A stretch of 64,000 nucleotides of DNA, from the NCBI GenBank assembly GCA_050248715.1, contig JBFWRV010000008.1:62001-126000 (forward strand). The letters run 5' to 3'. The translations under genes and the position numbers were made by a program. Below, piece after piece: positions 38,322 through 47,541 of this stretch (the stretch's first letter is position 1; each line of letters begins with the position of its first letter). The notes under the pieces were generated by a model, which did no database searches, was not told the DNA's origin, and worked only from the letters and a program-made list of their open reading frames with translations. This DNA is from AWTP1-13 sp050248715. GTDB lineage: Bacteria; Pseudomonadota; Alphaproteobacteria; Rhizobiales; Hyphomicrobiaceae.

Positions 38322-39173
38322 CTACACCGCAACGTTGTCGATCAGGCGCGTCTTCCCGAGCCAGGCGGCAGCCAGTACGCGGCGCGGACGCTGCGTGCCG
38401 GGGTCGGCGGGGGCGAGGGTCTGGGCATCACGGACCTCGACGTAGTCGATCGGATCGAACCCGGCTTCGCGCAGCGCTTGCCTAGCCGCCTCCGTCGCCC
38501 GGGCAGGCGGCTGGCCGCCGCGGACGTCAGCCGCAACGGCGTCAATGGTACGATAAATGGCAGGCGCCACACGGCGCTGATCGGGCGTGAGGTAGGCATT
38601 CCGCGAGCTCATGGCCAGGCCGTCGGCCTCGCGCGCCGTCGGTCCCGCGACAATGTCGAGCGGCAGATCGAGGTCGCGCACCATCTGGCGAACGACGCAG
38701 AGCTGCTGGTAGTCCTTCTCACCGAACACGGCGATGTCCGGACCGACCTGGGTGAACAGCTTGCAGCACACGGTGGCGACACCGCCGAAGAAATGCGGGC
38801 GAAAGTCGCTCTCCAGGCCCGCCGCGGCTCCAGCCGGCACGATGCGCGTTGCGAAGCCATCGGGATACATTTCAGCGCCCAGCGGCGACCAGACCAGATC
38901 GCACGCGACGCGCGCGAGCTTGGCAAAGTCGCCCGCCTCATCGCGCGGGTAGCGCGCGAAGTCCTCGTTGGGCCCGAACTGCGCCGGGTTGACGAAGATC
39001 GACACGACGACACGCCGGCAGGTCTGCCGGGCGAGGCGCACGAGTGACAGGTGGCCCTCATGCAGCGCACCCATCGTCGGTACGAGCCCGATGCGCTCCC
39101 CTGCCGCCCGCCAGGCGCCCGTCTGCGCCCTGAGTCCAGCCAGCCGGTGGATCACCGGCACAGTCGCTGTCAC
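38322..39173 (-). CDS. panC: Pantothenate synthetase (PanC)
   Basis: Joins pantoate and beta-alanine with ATP to make pantothenate, the coenzyme A precursor. The nucleotide-binding HIGH-like motif is PTMGALHEGHLSLVR. The ATP loop FGEKDYQQL and the KMSKS-like SSRNAYL are also present. 283 residues, the usual length. Divergent from putA across 123 bp. No panB is nearby. Confidence 0.97.
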   Translation of the reverse strand: MTATVPVIHRLAGLRAQTGAWRAAGERIGLVPTMGALHEGHLSLVRLARQTCRRVVVSIFVNPAQFGPNEDFARYPRDEAGDFAKLARVACDLVWSPLGAEMYPDGFATRIVPAGAAAGLESDFRPHFFGGVATVCCKLFTQVGPDIAVFGEKDYQQLCVVRQMVRDLDLPLDIVAGPTAREADGLAMSSRNAYLTPDQRRVAPAIYRTIDAVAADVRGGQPPARATEAARQALREAGFDPIDYVEVRDAQTLAPADPGTQRPRRVLAAAWLGKTRLIDNVAV

Positions 39174-39296
39174 GTCTGCTGCCTCCGCGTTTTCGTTCTC
39201 GATCCGACCGCCTCAAAGATGGGGTGGCGCCAGCGTTCTGCTAGACTGGGGGCGCTTTGCGAATCGCTCCTCCCACCCGTCCCGTGAGGATCGCGC

Positions 39297-42200
39297 ATGT
39301 CCGGTCAAGCACAGCCCGCCGTCGGCCGTCCAGAGCCACACTCCTTGCCGCCACGAGATGCCATCGCAGCTGCGCACCTGCGAGACGAGGCCGAGGTCGT
39401 GAAGGAGCTGGCGGGGCCAGCATCCGCGGCGCCCGAGCAGCGCCCTCGCATCGATGGCTTGGCCGCCGCCCTGGTACGCTCGGCCCGCGCCAACCGGCAC
39501 GAACACGGTGGCGTCGACGCGTTCATGCACGAATACGGGCTCACATCGGAGGAGGGCGTAATTCTCATGTGCCTCGCCGAGGCACTGCTGCGTATTCCCG
39601 ATGCCGACACCGCCGACGCCCTGATTGCCGAGAAAATCGGAGAGGGGCGCTGGGAGAAGCATCTTGGCGCTTCCGACAGCTTGTTCGTCAACGCCTCGAC
39701 CTTCGGCCTCATGCTGACAGGGCGCGTCGTGCGGTTGGCCGGGGACAAGCGCTCGGGGCCGGCCGGCATCCTGAGGCGGCTGGTGGCGCGGTCCGGCGAG
39801 CCCTTCATCCGCCAAGCCCTGCGCCAGGCGATGCGCATCCTGGGCGACAACTTCGTGCTCGGGCGCACGATCAAGGAGGCCCTGAGCCGGGCCGGCGACT
39901 ACGAGGCGCAAGGCTACCGCTTCTCCTACGACATGCTGGGTGAGGCGGCGAGGACCACCGCCGACGCGGAGCGCTACTTCGAACGCTACCTGGCAGCGAT
40001 CGAAGCCATAGGCGCGAGCAGAGCTCGAGGCGCCGAGGACATACACGCGCTGATGACGAAGCCCGGGATCTCGGTCAAGCTTTCCGCGATTCATCCTCGC
40101 TTCGAGGCCGGCAAGAGGGAGAGACTAGAGCTGGAGCTGCTGCCGCGCCTGGTCGGGCTCGGCGTTGCCGCGCGCCGCCATGGTCTCAGCCTTACCGTCG
40201 ATGCAGAGGAGCAGGACCGGTTCGACCTGACGCTCGGGCTGTTCGCCGAGGCCTTCTGCGATCCCGCGCTCGCCGGCTGGTCAGGCCTCGGCCTCGCGGT
40301 GCAGGGTTACGGAAAGCGCGCCCTTCCGGCCCTGCAATGGCTTGCCCGGTTAGCGCAGCAAGAGCGCAAGACCATCCCCCTGCGGCTGGTTAAAGGCGCC
40401 TATTGGGACAGCGAAATCAAATGGACACAGGAGCGAGGGCTTTCCGACTACCCGGTCTTCACGCGCAAGTCGCACACGGATATCTCCTATCTCGCGTGCA
40501 TGCGGCTGATGCTGGCCGACCCGGCGGCGTTCTATCCCCAGTTCGCCACACACAACGCACACACGATCGCATCGGTGTATGTGGCAGCGGGGAGTACCGC
40601 GTTCGAATTCCAACGGCTGCACGGCATGGGCGAGGCGCTCTACGCCGAGGTGGTCGGCAGCGGCAAGCTCAACGTACCGTGCCGAATATATGCGCCCGTC
40701 GGTCCACATGAGGACCTCGTCGCCTACCTGGTGCGCCGTCTGCTCGAGAACGGCGCCAACACCTCCTTCGTCAACCGCCTTGCCGACGAGGAGGCGCCGA
40801 TCGAGGATATCATCCGCGATCCGGTGGACAGCATCGCGCGGGACGTATCCGCCCCCGTGAAGCGCCTGCCGCGACCGTCCGATATCTACGCGCCGACGCG
40901 CGTCAACAGCACCGGCATCGCGCTCAGCGAGCCCGCCGTGCGCGAGCCGCTGCTCGAAGGCATAAGACGGGAGATCGGCGGCTGGTTCGACGTCACCCCG
41001 CTTGTCGACGGCCAGGCACCGGTGGGCGGAGACGCTGCGGAGCTGCTGCTCAGCCCACACGACCGCAGTGAGCGCGTGGGCACCGTGCGCACCGCCGATG
41101 CGGCAGCGATCGAGGCGGCGCTGGCGAGCGCGCAAAGGGCAACGCGGGCCTGGGATGGCCTGGGCGGGCCGGCGCGAGCCGACATTCTCGATCGTGCGGC
41201 TGCCCTCTACGAGCGCGACCGGACGCGGCTGATGGCGGTGATGGTGCGCGAGGCCGGCAAGACGTTGGAGAACGCGCTGGGCGACGTCCGCGAGGCGGTC
41301 GACTTCCTACGCTACTATGCGGCCGAGGCGCGGCGTCTATTCAGCAAGCCCCTTTCCCTCGAGGGGCCCACCGGCGAGACGAATACCTTGGAGCTCAGGG
41401 CGCGCGGGCCGTTCGCCTGCATCTCTCCCTGGAACTTTCCGCTCGCCATCTTCACCGGCCAAGTAGCTGCGGCACTGGCCGCCGGCAACCCTGTCCTCGC
41501 CAAGCCCGCCGAGCAGACGCCGATCGTCGCGTTTCTTGCCGTCCGGCTGCTACACGAGGCAGGCGTGCCGCTCGACGTGCTGCATCTGCTTCCTGGCACC
41601 GGCCCGGTCGGCGCGGCCCTCGTGAAGGACCCGCGCGTTGCGGGCGTCGCCTTCACGGGCTCGAATGAGGCGGCCTGGTCGATCAATGCGGCGCTGGCCG
41701 CGCGACGTGGGCCGATCGTACCCTTCATTGCCGAGACCGGTGGCATGAACGCCATGATTGCCGATTCCAGTGCGCTGCCCGAGCAGGTGATCCGCGACGT
41801 CGTGCGCTCGGCCTTCGACTCCGCGGGCCAGCGCTGTTCGGCGGCGCGCCTATTCTTCGTGCAGGAGGACGTTGCAAAGCCGATGATCGACATGCTGGTC
41901 GGCGCTGTGGAGACGCTCGAGATTGGCGACCCGCTGGACTATGCAATCGACATCGGTCCCGTCATTGACACCGATGCGATGGAGATGCTGGAGGCGCACA
42001 AGCAGCGCATGGGCAAGACGGGTTTGCGGCTCGTGGATCTGCCCGTGCCCGAAGCCTGCCGCGCCGGCACCTACGTCGGTCCGGCGGTCTACGAGATCGA
42101 AAGCGCCGGCGTGCTGGACCGGGAGGTTTTCGGGCCGATCCTGCACGTCGTCCGCTACGAGGGCGGCCACCTCGACCAGGTGATAGATGCGATCAATGCT

Positions 42201-42476
42201 TCGGGCTACGGCCTGACACTCGGGCTGCACAGCCGTATCGCCAGCGTCGCCGATCAGGTGGCCGAGCGAGCGCGCGCCGGCAATTTTTATGTCAACCGCA
42301 ACCAAATTGGCGCCGTGGTCGGCGTGCAGCCGTTCGGGGGCGAAGGCCTGTCAGGCACCGGACCGAAAGCGGGCGGACCCAACTACCTCGCCCGTTTCGC
42401 GATTGAGCGCGTGCGCACCACCGATATCACTGCGACCGGCGGCAACGTCGGGCTGCTCGGCCTCGGCGAAGCATAA
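39297..42476 (+). CDS. putA: Bifunctional proline dehydrogenase / P5C dehydrogenase (PutA)
   Basis: Oxidises proline to glutamate in two steps. The N-terminal half is the FAD proline dehydrogenase barrel (KPGISVKLSAIHPR, LGLAVQGYGKRALP, RLVKGAYWDSEIK). The C-terminal half is the aldehyde dehydrogenase. It has CISPWNFPLAIFTGQ, the catalytic ETGGMNAMI and GQRCSAARLF with the active cysteine. 1059 residues. There is no ribbon-helix-helix DNA-binding domain at the N-terminus, so it should not repress its own gene as E. coli PutA does. GTGAGGA ribosome-binding site before the ATG at 39297. Confidence 0.96.
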   Translation: MSGQAQPAVGRPEPHSLPPRDAIAAAHLRDEAEVVKELAGPASAAPEQRPRIDGLAAALVRSARANRHEHGGVDAFMHEYGLTSEEGVILMCLAEALLRIPDADTADALIAEKIGEGRWEKHLGASDSLFVNASTFGLMLTGRVVRLAGDKRSGPAGILRRLVARSGEPFIRQALRQAMRILGDNFVLGRTIKEALSRAGDYEAQGYRFSYDMLGEAARTTADAERYFERYLAAIEAIGASRARGAEDIHALMTKPGISVKLSAIHPRFEAGKRERLELELLPRLVGLGVAARRHGLSLTVDAEEQDRFDLTLGLFAEAFCDPALAGWSGLGLAVQGYGKRALPALQWLARLAQQERKTIPLRLVKGAYWDSEIKWTQERGLSDYPVFTRKSHTDISYLACMRLMLADPAAFYPQFATHNAHTIASVYVAAGSTAFEFQRLHGMGEALYAEVVGSGKLNVPCRIYAPVGPHEDLVAYLVRRLLENGANTSFVNRLADEEAPIEDIIRDPVDSIARDVSAPVKRLPRPSDIYAPTRVNSTGIALSEPAVREPLLEGIRREIGGWFDVTPLVDGQAPVGGDAAELLLSPHDRSERVGTVRTADAAAIEAALASAQRATRAWDGLGGPARADILDRAAALYERDRTRLMAVMVREAGKTLENALGDVREAVDFLRYYAAEARRLFSKPLSLEGPTGETNTLELRARGPFACISPWNFPLAIFTGQVAAALAAGNPVLAKPAEQTPIVAFLAVRLLHEAGVPLDVLHLLPGTGPVGAALVKDPRVAGVAFTGSNEAAWSINAALAARRGPIVPFIAETGGMNAMIADSSALPEQVIRDVVRSAFDSAGQRCSAARLFFVQEDVAKPMIDMLVGAVETLEIGDPLDYAIDIGPVIDTDAMEMLEAHKQRMGKTGLRLVDLPVPEACRAGTYVGPAVYEIESAGVLDREVFGPILHVVRYEGGHLDQVIDAINASGYGLTLGLHSRIASVADQVAERARAGNFYVNRNQIGAVVGVQPFGGEGLSGTGPKAGGPNYLARFAIERVRTTDITATGGNVGLLGLGEA

Positions 42477-42511
42477 GCGGGCGCCCGGAAAGCAGTGGAC
42501 CGAGCCCAGGC

Positions 42512-43393
42512 CTACCGGCGCGTCTGGTCGCGGTTGATTAGCATCAACCCGGCCACCACAAGAACAACCGCCACGGCGTGGTACCAGGCGAGCGTTTCGC
42601 CGATCAGCGTGATCGCCATCGCCGCCGAGTACATCGGCGTGAGAGTAAGCGAGGCGGAGGTGAGCACGGGCCCGTTGCGCCGGAGCGAGGCGTTGTAGCC
42701 GAGGAAGGCGCCAATGCCCGTCGCCAGTACGGTGACAAAAATCCAGGCTAGCGCACGCGCATCGGGCCGGGGCAGGCCGCCCTCTGTAACCTCTGTCCAT
42801 GCCGGTGGCAGCAGTACGATACTTGCAGCAAAGGCCATGACCGTGAACTGCGCAAGCGGTGTCAGCGTCGGCTGCGTGCGGCGCATGGCGACCGTGTAGA
42901 CGACAAACACGCCCATTCCCGCCGCTGCCCACAGGTCACCCGCGGCGAAGCGCAGGCTGAATAGCACCTCGAGATGGCCACGCGTGAGAACGAGGGCCAC
43001 CCCGAGTAGACAGGTGACCACGCCGAGAAGCAGTGGGGCTGTGGCGCGCTGACGGCCGGCCGCAATCTCCCAGGCCGTGACGAAAGCGCCGGCGCACGCA
43101 TAGATCAAGGCGATGGTAGTCGCCTCCGTCGTGCGCGCCGCCATGAATGCGGCGTAGGCGCAAAATCCCATTCCCATTGCTCCGAGCGCTGCGACCCGAA
43201 GCATGTGCCCGGGTGGGGCCGACCAGTGCTCTTCCCGGCCGCGGCTCATGGCAAGCGCGGCAATGATGGCGGCCGACAACAGCCAGCGCACAACCGACAG
43301 GCTGGCAGGGCCGAAGGTCTCGACCAGGGCCCGGCCGGTCACGGGATTGAGGGCGAAGCAGGCGGGTACGAGCGCAAGGAGGATGAGATTCAT
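42512..43393 (-). CDS. EamA/DMT-family transporter
   Basis: A 293-residue inner-membrane protein with ten predicted helices in two EamA repeats. The first begins MNLILLALVPACFALNPVTGRAL and the second near LWAAAGMGVFVVYTVAMRR. Members export amino acids, nucleosides or other metabolites; the substrate is unknown. The ATG at 43393 gives the usual family N-terminus. The frame is open farther upstream across the divergent VWA-like gene. Confidence 0.88.
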   Translation of the reverse strand: MNLILLALVPACFALNPVTGRALVETFGPASLSVVRWLLSAAIIAALAMSRGREEHWSAPPGHMLRVAALGAMGMGFCAYAAFMAARTTEATTIALIYACAGAFVTAWEIAAGRQRATAPLLLGVVTCLLGVALVLTRGHLEVLFSLRFAAGDLWAAAGMGVFVVYTVAMRRTQPTLTPLAQFTVMAFAASIVLLPPAWTEVTEGGLPRPDARALAWIFVTVLATGIGAFLGYNASLRRNGPVLTSASLTLTPMYSAAMAITLIGETLAWYHAVAVVLVVAGLMLINRDQTRR

Positions 43394-43454
43394 GGGGGGT
43401 GGGGCAGGTTGGACCGCAACCCATTGCACATTGCCGACGGGCTTCGGAAGGGCC

Positions 43455-44246
43455 ATGTTTGCGGACATGAACAAGAGGCAAAAGCCTTGCACGGGTGCGG
43501 AGCGGGCCAGAGCGCCCGCAACAAGTGCGGCCGCGTCGGGCGGACCTCCCTCCGAGGCCGCAAAGAAGACCCTGTCACAAGCCTCCAGCGAAGCCGACGT
43601 CGCCGAATTCGTACGGCGCATGAAGGAACTGGGCCCGCACGCTGGACAGGGCAACGGCCGGCTCATCTTTGCCATGGACGCCACCATGAGCCGGCAGCCG
43701 ACCTGGGACATGGCCCTGGCACTGCAGGCAGAGATGTTTCAGGCCGTGAAGGCTGTGGGCGGGTTGGACGTTCAGCTCGTGTATTTCCGGGGTGCCGGAG
43801 AGTGCCGCGCCTCACGCTGGGTGTCGGACCCCGACGCTCTGGCCGCACTGATGGTGCAAGTGGCATGTGCCGGCGGTTATACGCAGATCGGCAAGGTGCT
43901 GGGGCATGCGCGTACAGAGGCGGGCAAGAAGCGCGTGAGCGCCCTCGTCTACGTCGGCGACTGCATGGAGGAGGACATCGACGATCTGTGCGGCCGCGCC
44001 GGGGAGCTGGCTCTACTGGGCGTCCCTGTGTTCCTTTTCCAGGAGGGTACGGACGTACGTGCCGAGAAGGCCTTCCGCGAAATCGCCAGATTGACCAAGG
44101 GCGCCTACTGCCGTTTCGATGCGGGTTCGGCCGCGCAACTCCGCGAGTTGCTTGCGGCTGTCGCTGTGTACGCGGCGGGCGGGCGCAAGGCGTTGGAGGC
44201 TCTGAGCGGTAGCGGAGCCCGGCAACTGCTGCAGCAGTTGAAATAA
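43455..44246 (+). CDS. VWA-like domain protein paired with a J-domain protein
   Basis: A 263-residue protein with a von Willebrand A-like fold: first strand and a MIDAS-like sequence IFAMDATMSRQPTWDMAL (D-x-T-x-S), then YTQIGKVLGHA, VSALVYVGDCMEE and VPVFLFQEG. It has no signal peptide; the N-terminus is a disordered Ala/Lys-rich stretch. The ATG at 43455 follows GGAAGGG. It lies 19 bp upstream of the J-domain gene, so the pair is probably co-expressed and may form a chaperone-related module. The exact role is unknown. Confidence 0.8.
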   Translation: MFADMNKRQKPCTGAERARAPATSAAASGGPPSEAAKKTLSQASSEADVAEFVRRMKELGPHAGQGNGRLIFAMDATMSRQPTWDMALALQAEMFQAVKAVGGLDVQLVYFRGAGECRASRWVSDPDALAALMVQVACAGGYTQIGKVLGHARTEAGKKRVSALVYVGDCMEEDIDDLCGRAGELALLGVPVFLFQEGTDVRAEKAFREIARLTKGAYCRFDAGSAAQLRELLAAVAVYAAGGRKALEALSGSGARQLLQQLK

Positions 44247-44265
44247 GGGAGGCTTCGCGCATCCC

Positions 44266-44970
44266 ATGCAATATCTGCTGCTGGGCCTCGCGGCCCTCCT
44301 GCTGTTCCTCATTGCGGCACGCGCCTACACGATGGCCAACCCGCAGGCCTTGGCGCGGCAGCTGCGCATCGGCGTGGGCGTCGCTGCGCTAACCGGCGCA
44401 GGTATTCTTGTCCTCCGCGGCATGGTCGGCTACGCCATGTCGCTGGCGGCGCTCGGATCGTGGCTGCTGTGGGGTCACGCCGGCTTTCCCGGCCTTCCTG
44501 GCAGTGCACAAAAGTCGCCGGGGCAGACATCGCAGGTCGTGACCGAGCACCTCGAAGTCGAACTCGATCACGACACGGGCGGTATCCGCGGGCATGTGCT
44601 CAAGGGGGAGTTCGCCGGCCGCCAGCTGGAGGACCTGGCCCCCGCCGAGCTTGGTCGCCTCTGGCAGGATTGCCGATATGCCGATCCCCAGTCGGCGCAG
44701 ATCATCGAGGCCTATCTCGACCGCGTGCATCCGACCTGGCGCGAGGACATGGCGCGCACGGAAGGCGCAGGGTGGCCCGACGCGGCAGCAGCCGGCACTA
44801 TGACCCGGGCTCAGGCGCTCGACATTCTCGGGCTCAAGGAAGGAGCGAGCGAGGACGACATACGCCGTGCCCATCGCGAGCTGATGATGAAGGTGCATCC
44901 CGACCGCGGCGGCTCGACATTTCTCGCGACCAAGATCAACGAGGCCAAGGACGTGCTGCTCGGGAGGTAG
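44266..44970 (+). CDS. Membrane-anchored J-domain protein (DjlC/Pam18-like layout)
   Basis: A 234-residue protein with a hydrophobic N-terminal anchor (LLGLAALLLFLIAARAYTM) and a second hydrophobic segment near residues 40-70. A soluble middle region contains a conserved-looking EVELDHDTGGIRGHVLKGEF. The J-domain is at the very C-terminus (ALDILGLKEGASEDDIRRAH, then HPD in KVHPDRGGS). This anchor-then-J order matches alphaproteobacterial relatives of mitochondrial Pam18/Tim14. It should recruit DnaK at the inner membrane. Confidence 0.87.
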   Translation: MQYLLLGLAALLLFLIAARAYTMANPQALARQLRIGVGVAALTGAGILVLRGMVGYAMSLAALGSWLLWGHAGFPGLPGSAQKSPGQTSQVVTEHLEVELDHDTGGIRGHVLKGEFAGRQLEDLAPAELGRLWQDCRYADPQSAQIIEAYLDRVHPTWREDMARTEGAGWPDAAAAGTMTRAQALDILGLKEGASEDDIRRAHRELMMKVHPDRGGSTFLATKINEAKDVLLGR

Positions 44971-44988
44971 CGGTAGCAGCCGCGCCCA

Positions 44989-46656
44989 TCATTCCGCCTT
45001 CATGACGAGACAATCGATCTTGAGGCGCTTGAGCTCGCTGCATGCATTGGCGGCGGCAGGGGCCTCGAATCCTGCATAACGGGCGCGGAAATACAGCTTG
45101 TCGCCCTGCCTGACCTGGGTCGTCAGGGGCGCGTGCTTGGCAAGCAGGCCCGGCGCGAGATCGCGCGCGGACGCCAGTCGCCGCTCCGCATCGGCTTGGC
45201 TATGGTAGGCGCCGATCTGAATGTGGAACGCGCCCTGAGCGGCGGCGGAGGCCGTGATCACCGGGTTGACGCGCGGCCTGGGTGCTGGGGCGTCCTGAAG
45301 AGATGTAATCGTGGGTGCTGGCCATGTGGCCACGGCAGCCGACATCGGCCGCTCGCGGCGATCGAGATTGGCGGCCTGCTGCTCGAGCGTCGACGGCGGG
45401 GCACCGAGCACGGGGGGCCCCTCGGTGGGCCCGGCAGTCAAGTTCGAGCGCAGCGAACCAGGTGAGGCCGTCGCCCAGGTCGGAGGCGGCGCCTGCGGCC
45501 GCTCCTGGGGAATGTGGGCACCGGCAAGAACGTTCTCAAAGCCCCGCCCACGCGGCTCGTCGGCTGCTGGATTGGTCTGGCGGGGGCCGACTAGTACGGG
45601 CCGCACGCGCGCCACTTCGATGGCAGGTGAGGGCGGTCCCGCGGCGGGTGCGGACGAGGGCGCGTACGTCGGCACGGCATCTACGGGAGCGAAGGCCAAA
45701 GCCGCAGCCGGCTGCGGCGAGGGGCGCTCGACACGGCGCGGCGTCGGCACGGCGCGCTCCGGTACAGGCCCCGCCTGGGCGATGAGAGCATGCGTCGGCC
45801 GGCGCGTCTTCTCGTTGGAAGCCTTGACCAGTCCCATGTTGAGGAAAGTGTGCATGGCAGCGTTGCGCGAGGCTGCGCTGGCGCCTCCGAAGATGGCGCC
45901 GACCACATGCTTGCGGCCCCGGCGCACGGACGACACCAGATTGAAGCCGGAGGCGCGGGTGTAGCCCGTCTTGATGCCGTCCGTGCCCTCATAGTTGGAC
46001 AGGAGGGTATTGTGATTGGTGAAGGTCTCATCCCTGTAGGTAAAGCTCTTCGTCCTGAAGAGAGCGTAGTGTTTGGGATAATCGTCGATTAGGCGCAGGG
46101 CCAACGTCACCATGTCCCGCGCCGTGGTCACCTGCTCGTCGTCAGGCAGGCCCGAGGCGTTGCGGAAGGTGGTAGAGGCCATGCCGAACTGGCGTGCGCG
46201 CTGCGTCATCAGGCGAGCGAACTTCTCCTCGCTGCCCGAGATGTGCTCGGCGATGGCTACCGCCATGTCGTTGGCGCTTTTGGTGATGACAGCCTTGATG
46301 GCATCGATCAGAGCGATTTCCTCGCCCTCCTCAAGGCCCAGCTTTGTGGGCGCCGTGTCGGCGGCGCTGGCTGAGATCTTTATCTTGGTGTGGTAGGTGA
46401 GCCGGCCCTGTTCGATGAGCTCGAAGGCCAGGTAGAGCGTCATCATCTTGGTCAGCGAGGCGGGATAGCGCACCTCATCGGCCGCGCTCGCGTGCAGCAC
46501 CCGGCCCGTGTTGGCATCGAGGATGAGGACCGCGCTCTTGCTGTTGGCATGTGCACCCGACACCGCCAGCAGCGCTGCAGCAGCAGCGAAGACGGCTGCC
46601 AAAAGGGTAAGGCAACGCGCTCGCCTCGGCCCGCCTTGTGGGTCCCTAACGGCCAT
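44989..46656 (-). CDS. dacC: D-alanyl-D-alanine carboxypeptidase (S11) with SPOR domain
   Basis: A penicillin-binding-type peptidase that trims peptidoglycan stem peptides. A signal peptide (LTLLAAVFAAAAALLAVSGAHA) is followed by the S11 catalytic domain. Its motifs are SLTK at about 67-70, SAN at about 127-129, and KTGYT near 225. A long Pro/Ala-rich linker leads to a SPOR domain in the last 80 residues (FHIQIGAYHSQADAERRL), which binds denuded glycan at the division site. 555 residues from the ATG at 46656; an alternative ATG lies at 46704. Confidence 0.92.
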   Translation of the reverse strand: MAVRDPQGGPRRARCLTLLAAVFAAAAALLAVSGAHANSKSAVLILDANTGRVLHASAADEVRYPASLTKMMTLYLAFELIEQGRLTYHTKIKISASAADTAPTKLGLEEGEEIALIDAIKAVITKSANDMAVAIAEHISGSEEKFARLMTQRARQFGMASTTFRNASGLPDDEQVTTARDMVTLALRLIDDYPKHYALFRTKSFTYRDETFTNHNTLLSNYEGTDGIKTGYTRASGFNLVSSVRRGRKHVVGAIFGGASAASRNAAMHTFLNMGLVKASNEKTRRPTHALIAQAGPVPERAVPTPRRVERPSPQPAAALAFAPVDAVPTYAPSSAPAAGPPSPAIEVARVRPVLVGPRQTNPAADEPRGRGFENVLAGAHIPQERPQAPPPTWATASPGSLRSNLTAGPTEGPPVLGAPPSTLEQQAANLDRRERPMSAAVATWPAPTITSLQDAPAPRPRVNPVITASAAAQGAFHIQIGAYHSQADAERRLASARDLAPGLLAKHAPLTTQVRQGDKLYFRARYAGFEAPAAANACSELKRLKIDCLVMKAE

Positions 46657-46979
46657 TCCCTCCGCGTCCAACGCCTGATTCGCCCCGCGCTCCGGCGCTC
46701 CCATCAGGGGCACCACCGTTTTGGGGCGTCTTTGAGGCACATGTCCCTCGCGCGTGCCTTGCGCCATCCGGACCCTAGTCGGGACGGGTGACGGCCTGGT
46801 TAACGAAGGCGATCGAGACGAGTGCCGCCGTTCCACAAAATGTCGCATATTGCGTCGCAACATAAACGTTGACATTTTTTGTGCGGCGCATATATCTCGA
46901 CACGGTAACGTAGTGAGAATGACAACACCTGCAGTGCCAAAACCCCCTCCTCCCCAGCCAACTTTTCGGGATGCCGACA
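46657..46979. other. Intergenic region upstream of dacC and phasin genes
   Basis: 323 bp between two divergent genes. It contains the phasin promoter and a small palindrome (TTGCGTCGCAA, 46850-46860). The carboxypeptidase frame is open through part of it, but that part looks non-coding. Confidence 0.6.
46869..46896 (+). promoter_or_regulatory. Predicted sigma-70-type promoter of the phasin gene
   Basis: TTGACA (46869-46874), 16 bp, TATATC (46891-46896), about 84 bp before the phasin ATG. The palindrome TTGCGTCGCAA lies just upstream, at 46850-46860, where a regulator such as PhaR/AniA might bind. Pattern match only. Confidence 0.6.
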
Positions 46980-47309
46980 ATGATTAAGAACTTCGACGAC
47001 TTCCAGAAACTCGGCCAGCAGAACGTGGACACCGCCATGAAGCTGTTCGGCGAGTGGAACAAGGGCTGGCAGGCCATTGCCGCCGAGATGACGGACTACA
47101 CCAAGCGCTCCTTCGAAGAGAGCACGGCCACGTTCGAGAAGCTGCTCACCGCCAAGTCGCTCGAGCAGGCGATCGAGATCCAGAGCGGTTTTGCCAAGCG
47201 CGCCTATGACGGCTACATGCATCAGGTATCGAAAATCGGCGGCATGTACGCCGATCTCGCCAAGGAGGCCTACAAGCCCGTCGAGAGGGTTATGCAGGGC
47301 GCCCGCTAA
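46980..47309 (+). CDS. Phasin-family protein
   Basis: A 109-residue phasin, which coats polyhydroxybutyrate granules. It has the typical start (MIKNFDDFQKLGQQNVDTAM) and an all-helical, amphipathic body (FEESTATFEKLLTAKSLEQA, IQSGFAKRAYDGYMHQVSK). No PHB synthase gene is in the window. An in-frame ATG 9 bp upstream is possible. A strong terminator follows. Confidence 0.92.
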   Translation: MIKNFDDFQKLGQQNVDTAMKLFGEWNKGWQAIAAEMTDYTKRSFEESTATFEKLLTAKSLEQAIEIQSGFAKRAYDGYMHQVSKIGGMYADLAKEAYKPVERVMQGAR

Positions 47310-47334
47310 GCGCGTTTTGCCTCCACGCCGATCA

Positions 47335-47366
47335 GGCCCGTGCGCCAAGCGCACGGGCCCTTTTTT
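47335..47366 (+). terminator. Rho-independent terminator after the phasin gene
   Basis: A perfect 11-bp stem, GGCCCGTGCGC and GCGCACGGGCC, with a 3-base loop, then C and six T residues. It lies 26 bp after the phasin stop. Confidence 0.93.
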
Positions 47367-47461
47367 GTCGCATTTGCCACTTTGAGATGGCGCCGCGGCC
47401 GGCCGGCCGGAGCCTGCGCGCAGCGTTTGCGATCTGCCTGCCTGGCGCTAGAATAGGCCCC

Positions 47462-47507
47462 GATTTGCGGCTGGCGCGCGCACACCTATATGTGCCTGGC
47501 GCAAATC
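47462..47507. repeat. Nested inverted repeat upstream of clpS
   Basis: Outer arms GATTTGCG (47462-47469) and CGCAAATC (47500-47507). Inner arms GCACA (47480-47484) and TGTGC (47491-47495) surround CCTATA. It lies 35 bp before the clpS start, so it may be an operator or a folded leader. Confidence 0.6.
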
Positions 47508-47541
47508 TTGCGGAACTCACTGCCGATCACAGGGATTGAAG

